The notes beneath the pieces are model-generated. The model did no database searches and was not told the DNA's origin. It saw only the letters and a list, made by a program, of their open reading frames with translations. Below, one piece after another: positions 18,369 through 25,160 of a stretch of 64,000 nt of DNA (its first letter is position 1; each line of letters starts with the position of its first letter). The DNA comes from an uncultured Desulfobacterales bacterium. Lineage in GTDB: Bacteria > Desulfobacterota > Desulfobacteria > Desulfobacterales > JAHEIW01. The translations under genes were made by a program, and so were the position numbers. The stretch lies in contig CAMYLV010000027.1 in NCBI GenBank assembly GCA_947259495.1, positions 1-64,000 on the forward strand, given 5' to 3'.

Positions 18369-19406
18369 TCAGGTGAGATGCGGCAACCCCACATCTCTGA
18401 ACGCCGCTCTCACCTGCTGCGTTGAACCAACGGGCACCTGTTTTTTTTGCGTCAGCAAGCGTGCCGAATTAACAATGACGTCGACGGCATCATTGAATTT
18501 TGCTGTGGACCATAGCTTCTGAAGCGCATGGTACCAGATGAGGGTGGCTTTATCGGTGCCGATCTCCGTTGCGACCAGATAAAAAGCGCGGTTGGGGATT
18601 CCGCTGTTGATATGAACCCCCTGGTTGTCATCACTGCCGGCATAGTAATCGTTCATGTGCGCCGGCTGAGGATCCTTTCCAAGAAGATTGTTATCATAGG
18701 CCGTGCCCGGTGCCTGCATGGAACGCAGCGACTCCCCGTAGAGGTCAGGCCCCATAATTTCGTCGCCCACCAGCCAATCCGCCTGGCCGGCATCCTGTTT
18801 GAGAACGTGTTGCGTGATGGCGCTGCCGAAAACATCTGAAAAATGCTCGTTTAAGGCCCCGGATTGGCTGAAATACTCAAGGTCGGCGGTAAATTGGGTG
18901 ACGCCGTGCGCCAGTTCATGGGCCACAACCTCCAGCGATTTCGTAAAACTGATAAAAATTTCACCGTCGCCGTCACCAAAGGTCATTTCATCGCCGTCCC
19001 AAAAGGCATTCATGTAGTCCTGGCCGAAATGCACGTTGAGAATTAAATCCATTCCCTTGTTATCAATCGAGTTGCGTTTCAGCACTTTACTGAAATAGTC
19101 GCGCACATTGCCGGCATACTTGTAAACTAAATCGACATCCTCGTCACCGGTGGCCGGTTTACCTTCAGCCCTGGCAAGTTTGACGCGCTGCTCCCATGTA
19201 TTTTTGCAATCATAAACTTTGCGCTTGGCTTTGGCTTTTGTTTTAGCCCCGATGAAGGCCTTCATGTCAATTTCTTTTGCAGCCCGTTTTTTACGGCTGA
19301 TGTTGCTCTGCTGAATGCTCAATCTTGCGCTGCCCACACCAACCCTTGCCAGATTTTCCAGAACCCGCGGCGGAACAAATGTGCAATTGCATTTATAATG
19401 CGCCAT
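18369..19406 (-). CDS. Protealysin-like M4 family zinc metalloprotease
   Basis: A 345-residue thermolysin-family protease of the protealysin branch. There is no signal peptide. The short propeptide carries the branch signature CTFVPPRVLENLA (8-20) instead of the long FTP/PepSY prosequence of secreted thermolysins. The zinc site HELAH is at 163-167 (ligands H163 and H167, catalytic E164), with third ligand E187 in NEHFSD. A downstream GVHINSGIPNRAF (near 256) holds the transition-state His. The ATG at 19406 follows AAAGGAGG closely. The emfourin gene follows. Expected to be made as an intracellular self-cleaving zymogen; natural substrates are unknown. Confidence 0.92.
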   Translation of the reverse strand: MAHYKCNCTFVPPRVLENLARVGVGSARLSIQQSNISRKKRAAKEIDMKAFIGAKTKAKAKRKVYDCKNTWEQRVKLARAEGKPATGDEDVDLVYKYAGNVRDYFSKVLKRNSIDNKGMDLILNVHFGQDYMNAFWDGDEMTFGDGDGEIFISFTKSLEVVAHELAHGVTQFTADLEYFSQSGALNEHFSDVFGSAITQHVLKQDAGQADWLVGDEIMGPDLYGESLRSMQAPGTAYDNNLLGKDPQPAHMNDYYAGSDDNQGVHINSGIPNRAFYLVATEIGTDKATLIWYHALQKLWSTAKFNDAVDVIVNSARLLTQKKQVPVGSTQQVRAAFRDVGLPHLT

Positions 19407-19471
19407 GACTGCCTCCTTTCAGAATTGCCTGTATATCACCTGGTGGTCGCAATTTTGCAAATATAGATTAA

Positions 19472-19632
19472 CGTGGTTATCTGGAAAGTTCCAGTCGTTT
19501 ACGTCCGATAGTGATCTCACCACGAAGATCACGAAGATCACAAAGGCAGGATGAATAAATTGACTCCCCCTCTTCGGGTCCTTCGTGCCCTTCGTGGTTG
19601 AAAGAGACTAACTTGGGCTTTCTGCATAACCG
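19472..19632. mobile_element. MITE-like element, copy 2, with 10 bp target duplication
   Basis: Inverted copy of 783-934. It is bounded by perfect direct repeats TATAGATTAA at 19462-19471 and 19633-19642, a clear sign of insertion. The terminal inverted repeats are cgtggttatctggaaag and ctttctgcataaccg. It is 9 bp longer than copy 1 because GATCTTCGT is tandemly duplicated inside. It lies in the gap between the TPR gene and the protease gene and encodes nothing. Confidence 0.8.
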
Positions 19633-19723
19633 TATAGATTAAACAGTACAACTCTCTCGATTGTCAATAAGACAAATGTATAGATTCTGGGGCTGAAGCC
19701 TTACGAAATTCGGTGCCTATGGT

Positions 19724-19752
19724 TAAAAAAAATCCCGCCGAAAGGCGGGATT
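19724..19752 (-). terminator. Rho-independent terminator of the TPR gene
   Basis: On the minus strand ATCCCGCC / GGCGGGAT with a 4-base loop is followed by TTTTTTTT. It lies 33 bases past the TPR-protein stop. Confidence 0.9.
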
Positions 19753-19784
19753 GGATAATATTCCAGTGGCAAACACCTGATCGA

Positions 19785-20282
19785 TCAGTTTTTCCCTTCG
19801 CCGATATATTCCAGATATTCCAGAGCGTCCTCGTCACCGAGATCGGCAGCTTTTTTAAAATCAACCATGGCCTTGGCCTTGTCGCCCCATAGCAGATACA
19901 CCCTCCCTCGGCCGTAATAATACAGACTATTTTGCGTTTCCTTCTGAAGGGCTATATTAATCTGCGCAATGGCCTTTTGATACTGACCCAGCTGTCCGTA
20001 TGATACGCCCTGTGAAAAATAAGCCCTGCTGAAATTCGGGTCCAGGACGATGGCTTTGTGAAAATACTGAACAGCGGCATTATTATTACCGTAGGTGGAA
20101 ACAAGGGCACCTTTGTTGAACCAATAGTCGGCATCTTTTTTCACTGCTGCTGACGGACTTTTGGCCGTCCGGCTCTTGGTGGTGACTTTTTGCTGAGCGA
20201 CTAAAACATTCGGTAAACCAAAAACAAGTATGGCTGCCAAAAGGCAACCGAATACGGTTGTGACCGCCGGCGTTGATTTCAT
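19785..20282 (-). CDS. Exported TPR-repeat protein
   Basis: A 165-residue protein. The start at 20282 has TGAGGAG eight bases upstream and gives a signal peptide (MKSTPAVTTVFGCLLAAILV with cleavage after about VLVAQ); a longer frame to 20381 reads through repeat DNA and is rejected. The mature part holds three or four TPR helical pairs (residues 50-155), for example AVQYFHKAIVLDPNFSRAYF and a Sel1-like end. TPRs mediate protein contacts, here in the periplasm. It stands alone between repeat elements and has its own terminator. Partner unknown. Confidence 0.82.
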   Translation of the reverse strand: MKSTPAVTTVFGCLLAAILVFGLPNVLVAQQKVTTKSRTAKSPSAAVKKDADYWFNKGALVSTYGNNNAAVQYFHKAIVLDPNFSRAYFSQGVSYGQLGQYQKAIAQINIALQKETQNSLYYYGRGRVYLLWGDKAKAMVDFKKAADLGDEDALEYLEYIGEGKN

Positions 20283-20305
20283 TGCACGCTCCTCAAGGTA
20301 AGTAT

Positions 20306-20393
20306 AGAACCTGAATCTTGCATGAAAATTACTGAGCAGATGAAAGCCTCCGACTTGTCCGCCTCTGGAGGACTCGTGCAAAATTCAGGTAAA
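20306..20393. repeat. Foldback repeat with internal palindrome
   Basis: ACCTGAATCTTGCATGA (20309-20325) is answered by TCGTGCAAAATTCAGGT (20377-20393). Between the arms is tccgcctctggagga, related to the TCCGCC palindrome module seen at tRNA-Asn. The word ACCTGAATCTTGCA also appears alone at 12714-12730. Confidence 0.55.
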
Positions 20394-20429
20394 TATTTAA
20401 TTTAATTGTATTGTGGTTTTAACTGAAAG

Positions 20430-20564
20430 TCAAAAAAAATGCCGGCCCCGTTCATCTCCATGATACTCGATTTTTAAGACAACATGGTTTTTCCCTTGAT
20501 CAACCGCCGAAAATCCTTTATTGAAGAGCTTCCAACAGTGCTCTTGAATGGCATTGCAGAGCAT
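20430..20564 (-). CDS. Possible small protein, weakly supported
   Basis: In the otherwise gene-free stretch before the MBL hydrolase, the minus strand has an open frame beginning MLCNAIQEHCWKLF and ending DERGRHFF (44 residues from 20564; the frame extends to 20642). The composition looks protein-like rather than repeat-derived, but there is no clear ribosome-binding site and I recognise no family. It could equally be chance. Confidence 0.25.
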   Translation of the reverse strand: MLCNAIQEHCWKLFNKGFSAVDQGKNHVVLKIEYHGDERGRHFF

Positions 20565-20621
20565 GATGCGTTCAATCGGAATTAACGTATTTCTGCTTAT
20601 TGGTAAAACCGGGAGGTCTAA

Positions 20622-21335
20622 ATGCAACAGCACACCATCCATCCGCTGGTTGTGGGCATCAACGAAACCGATCAGGGCGTTATGACCTATTTGCGGGATT
20701 ACGGCAAACGGATATATCTCCCGATATACGTTTTCTATCTAAAAGGCGGTGACAAGAACATTTTAATCGACACCGGCCTGGAACAATTTATGGTGCCGAA
20801 AGGTGCGGAAGAGGAATGCGGATTTCAAATACTGGAATTTGAAGACGCGCTGACGACCCTGGGCCTAAAGCCCGAGGACATCGACATTATTATCCACACC
20901 CATCTGCACAATGATCACTGTGAAAACGACTATAAGTGCACCAATGCCGAGGTATATGTCCAAAAAAAAGAGTATGCCTTTTTGAAAGAGCCTCATCCGG
21001 TCGATCATCGCTACTATCCCGACATCCTGGATGATGTTAAAGTGGTCGAAATCGACGGTGACGCCAATATTGCCGACGGCATCGATGTCATTTTTTCGCC
21101 GGGGCATACGGTCGGCGGGCAGTCGGTGGCGGTCAACACGGCCGGGGGCCGCGCTGTCATCACCGGTTTTTGTTGCAATGCTAAAAATTTTCCATCGGCC
21201 GGGCCCGCCATCGCCCCCGGTGTCCACATCGATCTGACCGAGGCTTATGATTCCATTCAAAAAATTAAAGAGATGGCAGATATTCTAATACCGCTGCACG
21301 ATCCCTGTATCGGAACACGCAAGTCGATTCCGTAA
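20622..21335 (+). CDS. MBL-fold metallo-hydrolase, AHL-lactonase-like
   Basis: A 237-residue metallo-beta-lactamase-fold protein. The metal motif HTHLHNDH (near 91-98) is complete, with later ligands in the SPGHTVGG segment (near 155) and the conserved C-terminal HDP (near 226). The overall layout resembles N-acyl homoserine lactonases of the AiiA/AttM kind, but the family includes many unrelated hydrolases and no lasI/luxI-type gene is near. No signal peptide; cytosolic. A GGGAGG lies 6 bases before the ATG. Substrate unassigned. Confidence 0.85.
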   Translation: MQQHTIHPLVVGINETDQGVMTYLRDYGKRIYLPIYVFYLKGGDKNILIDTGLEQFMVPKGAEEECGFQILEFEDALTTLGLKPEDIDIIIHTHLHNDHCENDYKCTNAEVYVQKKEYAFLKEPHPVDHRYYPDILDDVKVVEIDGDANIADGIDVIFSPGHTVGGQSVAVNTAGGRAVITGFCCNAKNFPSAGPAIAPGVHIDLTEAYDSIQKIKEMADILIPLHDPCIGTRKSIP

Positions 21336-21336
21336 A

Positions 21337-21465
21337 AACAGAGGACAGAGATCAGATGACAGAGGTCAGACGACAGAGGACAGCGGCTGTAGTTCGAAAT
21401 CAACCAGCTGCATTCTGTTTTCTGAATTCTGAATTCTGTCATCTGACCTCTGAACCATAGAACCT
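21337..21465. repeat. Foldback word repeat, CAGAGGACAGA words
   Basis: The left arm (21337-21384) repeats ACAGAGGACAGAGATCAGATG; the right arm (21412-21455) is TCTGTTTTCTGAATTCTG and TCTGTCATCTGACCTCTG. It directly follows the MBL gene stop. Sister copies are at 29690-29822 and 51374-51478. Confidence 0.7.
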
Positions 21466-21482
21466 ATGACGGGATATGTTGA

Positions 21483-21836
21483 ATGACTGTAGAAAATGAC
21501 CTAGTATTGATATACTTTGAAGATAAGCCGCTCACATTTGCGCGCGTAGAAAGCCTCTTGCCGGACTCAAAAAAAGACTGGTACCACGTCAAGTTACTTT
21601 TACTACAAATTCCGCTCCAGGTGGTGACCTGGATCCTGAAAGACGTTTATATAAGCGGCTCTGAGTTTACCATGAACGGCAGGAAAATGCGGCTGGAAAG
21701 GGTTGAAAGCCCGGCTGAGCCGCAAACATCCGAACTCTCAGAAAAGCCGGAAGCCAGCCCCTCGCAAAAAAAGGCCGCACCGAAAGAAAAAGGTGCTAAG
21801 GTTATATCGTTAGAGGATCTCAAGCGTAAAACATAG
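21483..21836 (+). CDS. Conserved hypothetical protein, 117 residues
   Basis: I do not recognise a named family. The first 80 residues look globular and beta-rich (VLIYFEDKPLTFARVESL, then KDWYHVKLLLLQIPLQ and TWILKDVYISGSEFTMNG). The last 40 are a charged, Lys/Glu/Pro tail ending SLEDLKRKT. The first part has the feel of a small PilZ-like or Sm-like barrel, which is a guess. No signal peptide. Flanked on both sides by word repeats, so probably a single-gene unit. Confidence 0.65.
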   Translation: MTVENDLVLIYFEDKPLTFARVESLLPDSKKDWYHVKLLLLQIPLQVVTWILKDVYISGSEFTMNGRKMRLERVESPAEPQTSELSEKPEASPSQKKAAPKEKGAKVISLEDLKRKT

Positions 21837-21837
21837 G

Positions 21838-22078
21838 TGTCATGTGTCAGTGTTCAGGTTTCAGGTTTCAGTGTTCAGGTGTCAGTCAGATAGCAGGTGT
21901 TATACCTGTTTAATTGGTTTGATTGGTTTAATTCGTTCAACTGGTTCTGTTTAAGTCAACCTATTCAACCAATGAAACAAATAAAACTAATCTAACAAAT
22001 CTTTGAACCCCTGAACCATGAACCTTTCAAACCCTGAACCTCCAAACGTTGGACCTTTGAACCCTGAACCTAAAATAG
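21838..22078. repeat. Stacked foldback word repeats
   Basis: Three word types follow each other: GTGTCAGTGTTCAGGTTTCAG (21840-21890), AATTGGTTTGATTGGTTTAATTCG (21910-21945) against AACCTATTCAACCAATGAAAC (21957-21977), and TTGAACCCCTGAACC words (22000-22075). The last run flows directly into the DUF1848 remnant. This is the densest example in the window. Confidence 0.6.
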
Positions 22079-22221
22079 TCATCTCTGCATCAAGACGAAC
22101 CGACATCCCGGCCTTTTACATGCCCTGGTTTATGGAACGCATCAGGCGCGGCATGCGGGATTTTTCGGCAAATTTTATTAGCTTTAAATACATGCAGACA
22201 GACACAGATTTAGATTTTTAA
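22076..22221 (+). pseudogene. DUF1848 N-terminal remnant
   Basis: The frame reads IVISASRRTDIPAFYMPWFMERIRRG, the N-terminal signature of DUF1848, a roughly 300-residue radical-SAM-like family. After about 30 residues the similarity is lost and the frame stops at 22221, so nine tenths of the gene is missing. Upstream in-frame codons come from TGAACC repeat DNA, which suggests the repeat arrived at or near the 5' end. Confidence 0.7.
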
Positions 22222-22591
22222 TTAACCGCAGACGCGCGCAGGTATGTTCACCCTATTAAACGAGATTTGAGCGAATGGCTCGAATCTTAGCTTGAGGATA
22301 TTGATCGCGAAGCGATTGACGGATTTTGTCCGGTCAGGCCTGCCCGCCATCGTCCGCCTGAGGCGGACTCGGGCGAGGAGGGCGGGGATGGAGCTGAGAA
22401 AACCCAATCGCCTTCGGCGAATAATTATTTTAGGGAGTAGCGTATAAAAAGTAATTAGTGGAACAGTTTAGGTTCCACTGCAGGCGGATTAAATATTCAG
22501 CCTTTCATCCGGAAAGGCTGAATGAAAAAATCCCGTAAATCCTGTAAATCCTGTCTAAAATAAAAATGATCAACAACAACTGAACAAATTT
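22222..22591. repeat. Composite palindrome region, one-armed CCGCAGAC element
   Basis: This stretch starts with AACCGCAGACGCGCGCAG (22224-22241), the left-arm word of the element at 52392-52678. It then carries several perfect short palindromes: gatcgcgaagcgattg (22302-22317), gtccgcctgaggcggac (22350-22366), and tcgccttcggcga (22409-22421), plus a hairpin gcctttcatccggaaaggc near 22500. No gene is visible. The facing arm of the CCGCAGAC word is missing. Confidence 0.55.
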
Positions 22592-23560
22592 ATGAACATC
22601 GGATCGGTAAAGCTTGAAAATAAAACCATTTTGGCGCCCCTGGCCGGCATCACCAACTTACCTTTTCGACTGATTGCCAAGGAAGCCGGCTGCGGCCTGG
22701 TCTGCTCGGAAATGGTCAGTGCCCACGGCCTGGTCAACCGTTCACCCAGAACCCAACAGCTGCTGGATAGTCGGCCCGAAGAAAGACCGTTATCGGTGCA
22801 AATATTCGGATCACAACCGGAGGTGATGGCAGAAGCAGCCCGTTTAGTCGAATCGGCGGGCGCAGATGTCATTGACATCAATTTTGGTTGTGCGGTTAGA
22901 AAAATTATCAAAACCGGTTCCGGTGCGGCGCTGATGCGAGCCCCCGATACCGCAGCAGCCGTCATCCGGGCCGTTCGCGAGGCGGTGGCCATACCGCTTA
23001 CCGTCAAGTTGAGAAGCGGTTGGGATCCAACCGGCGATCAGGCCTTTGAAATTTCGAAAATCGCAGAATCCTGCGGCGTTGATGCAATTGCCATTCATCC
23101 TCGCACCGCCACCCAGGGATTTAGCGGTCACGCGGACTGGGCCATCATCAGAGAGATAAAAAAGCGAGTTGCCATTCCTGTGATCGGCAACGGAGATATT
23201 TTCAGTGCTGAGGATGCAATAGCCATGTTGGCACAAACCGAATGCGATGCGATTATGATCGGCAGAATGGCCATCGGCAATCCATGGATTTTTTCCCACG
23301 TGCGGGCCCGCATGCGGGGGGAGACCGAACCCGAAGTCGATCCGGATCAGCGATTTGATATTATGAGACGGTACCTGCAGGAATCCGTTAAATATTTTGG
23401 TGAGGAAATCGCTTGCCGGATGATGCGCAGTCGTCTATGCTGGTTTGCCAAGGGTCTTCGAAACAGCAGCCAATTTCGCAAATCGATAAACCACATTTCA
23501 ACACAGACCGAAGCCCTGCAGCGAATTGAAGCTTATCATAAATCTCTTCAAACGAACTAG
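22592..23560 (+). CDS. dusB: tRNA-dihydrouridine synthase, DusB type
   Basis: FMN enzyme that reduces uridines in the tRNA D loop. At 322 residues it fits the family. Visible: LAPLAGITNLPFR (near 16-28), the NFGCAVRKIIKTGSGAALM segment (near 98-116) with the catalytic Cys, TVKLRSGWD (near 138), AIHPRTATQGFSG (near 168-180), the phosphate site VIGNGDIFS and IMIGRMAIGNPW, and the helical C-terminal domain with CRMMRSRLCWFAKG. The canonical GCP is GCA here. In many bacteria dusB pairs with fis; no fis follows here. Confidence 0.93.
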   Translation: MNIGSVKLENKTILAPLAGITNLPFRLIAKEAGCGLVCSEMVSAHGLVNRSPRTQQLLDSRPEERPLSVQIFGSQPEVMAEAARLVESAGADVIDINFGCAVRKIIKTGSGAALMRAPDTAAAVIRAVREAVAIPLTVKLRSGWDPTGDQAFEISKIAESCGVDAIAIHPRTATQGFSGHADWAIIREIKKRVAIPVIGNGDIFSAEDAIAMLAQTECDAIMIGRMAIGNPWIFSHVRARMRGETEPEVDPDQRFDIMRRYLQESVKYFGEEIACRMMRSRLCWFAKGLRNSSQFRKSINHISTQTEALQRIEAYHKSLQTN

Positions 23561-23577
23561 TAGCTATTTAACAATTC

Positions 23578-23716
23578 TATCTCAACCGTCGCAGGTGGCC
23601 CGATGTTCATCGGTTGGGCCGGTTGGCCGGTTTCCCGTAAGCCGGTTAAAAAAGGATTGTTTCTGATTTACAATCGTCGGCTCAACGGGCCAACGGGCTT
23701 ACAGGCTCAACCAAGA
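23578..23716. repeat. Foldback word repeat, GGTTGGGCC words
   Basis: The left arm ATCGGTTGGGCCGGTTGGCC, GGTTTCCCGTAAGCCGG (23609-23646) faces GGCTCAACGGGCCAACGGGC, TTACAGGCTCAACC (23679-23712). It sits between the convergent dusB and lipoprotein genes and would form a strong hairpin at both 3' ends. Confidence 0.65.
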
Positions 23717-23719
23717 AAA

Positions 23720-24697
23720 TTATTTAACGCGAACGGAACTACCCGCTTTAACCCCTCTATTGGTCATGATGACGGCCCTGGCTTTACCGGGTTCAACTTC
23801 GGTAATTTTGATTTCACCAATTTTTTGCCCGTGGACAAAAAATCGCTGGCCGGATACCCCTTTCAAAACTCTGCTGGTATCGAAAACATCGAGTTCATCC
23901 CCTGTCGCCAGGCCCACGGAGCTTCCTGAGGAAAGCGTAATTTTATCACCCTCAACAGCGACAACAAACCCATTCCAGGGCTGATCTTCGATTGCCCAGC
24001 AGACGGCTTCGCCAATTTCGGCAAGAAGATCACTCAGGGTTTCATTTAAATCGGGCAGTATCATCTTGCCTTCCGACCGCATCAATTCGTAGTCCAGTTC
24101 TTCAATTTCGACTTTGCGGCTAAAACTCTCATCCAGGATTTTGCTGCCGCTTTCGGTATCATAGACCTCGACACTGACCAATACCTGAATCAGATGATGG
24201 GTATCTTTCCAGATCATGCCCCGCAGTTCATCCAGGATACCAATATCGTCCAGGCTGCCGGTGACAATCGCGTTTAAGCCCAGCTGCCTGCCGATGATTG
24301 CCAGCGCAAAATTATCAATCTGGCCGTTTTCCAGCATTGGCAGTTGCTGGAATTCTTCAACATTTTCACCTGCATTCGACTGCGCATTGGTAACATCATC
24401 GCATTCTTTGTTCAGGTATTCGGGAATTCCTTTGCGAAATAGTTGGGTGAAATCTTTGGCCCGATACAAAGACTTATTTTCAAAGCCGATGACGGCCGCC
24501 ATTCGCTGCAGGTCGTCATCTGAAAATCGGATGTTGCGTTTAATTTTCTGGGTCGTTCTGGTTACGGTTTTAGTGGTCTTGTCCACGGTTTTACGATAGG
24601 AACAACTCACGAAAACCATATTGACAACCCAAATCAACACTGCCCCAATAAGAAAAGCCTGCCGCTTGCAATTTAATTTTGAAATTAAGATCATCAT
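23720..24697 (-). CDS. Lipoprotein with FlgT-like C-terminal domain
   Basis: A 325-residue outer-envelope protein. The N-terminus has a hydrophobic stretch (AFLIGAVLIWVVNMVFVSC, 14-32) ending in a lipobox Cys (VFVSC). A middle domain (50-200) contains IGFENKSLYRAKDFTQLFRKG and AIIGRQLGLNAIVTGSLDDIG, reminiscent of the CsgG/FlgT-type fold found in assembly lipoproteins. The end (near 245-325) matches a FlgT C-terminal beta domain (GSSVGLATGDELDVFD, then GEIKITEVEPGKARA). Such proteins support flagellar or secretion assemblies, but no flagellar genes are near, so the partner is unknown. Two adjacent Met codons at the start are equivalent. Confidence 0.7.
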   Translation of the reverse strand: MMILISKLNCKRQAFLIGAVLIWVVNMVFVSCSYRKTVDKTTKTVTRTTQKIKRNIRFSDDDLQRMAAVIGFENKSLYRAKDFTQLFRKGIPEYLNKECDDVTNAQSNAGENVEEFQQLPMLENGQIDNFALAIIGRQLGLNAIVTGSLDDIGILDELRGMIWKDTHHLIQVLVSVEVYDTESGSKILDESFSRKVEIEELDYELMRSEGKMILPDLNETLSDLLAEIGEAVCWAIEDQPWNGFVVAVEGDKITLSSGSSVGLATGDELDVFDTSRVLKGVSGQRFFVHGQKIGEIKITEVEPGKARAVIMTNRGVKAGSSVRVK

Positions 24698-24960
24698 GGT
24701 TGTGTCCGTCCCCTTAACCGCTTTTTCGGTGCCCGTTTACCCCTTGCAAAGTCAGGCGTTGCAACAAAATCGGTTGATCTTAGCGCTGGTTTTAAATAAA
24801 TAATAATCTTAGCGCTGTCAAATCGCTGATATCCCGGAATGATTGTTTTTGCCCGTTACAATTTCGCCGGACACCAAAAGGATTTTTAATAAATAGAAGA
24901 TTTTTTTATCTGATATAATTTTAACTTCGCATTAATTTTCATTCAAAGGAGACGGATCAT

Positions 24961-25140
24961 ATGGCCTCAATAGATGAACAGGTTTTAAGAGCAACCAAAG
25001 AAATTGTCGTCAAATTCATAGAGGGTGGTCGGATATCACCGGCCGGTTTTACGGATTCTTTTAAAAACATTTACGACACCGTCCACGATACGGTCAAAAG
25101 GCGAGCACATCCTTCATCTTCAGATGATCATAAAGCGTAA
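24961..25140 (+). CDS. Small conserved-looking protein, 59 residues
   Basis: A short gene missed by length cut-offs. AAAGGAGAC lies just before the ATG, giving a textbook ribosome-binding site. The product begins MASIDEQVLRATKEIVVKFI and ends with a charged SSDDHKA tail. The pattern suggests an amphipathic helix, a turn at GRISPAGF, and a second helix. I recall similar short proteins in sulfate reducers, with no known function. Upstream, about 260 bases separate it from the divergent lipoprotein; only AT-rich sequence is seen there. Confidence 0.75.
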   Translation: MASIDEQVLRATKEIVVKFIEGGRISPAGFTDSFKNIYDTVHDTVKRRAHPSSSDDHKA

Positions 25141-25160
25141 TCGTCTGCGGAAAAATTAAC

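Noticed and set aside
21838..22078. CRISPR-like spaced repeats (TGAACC words)
   Set aside because: Units are 6-9 bases, degenerate, without constant repeat length or unique spacers of fixed size, and no cas genes lie nearby.
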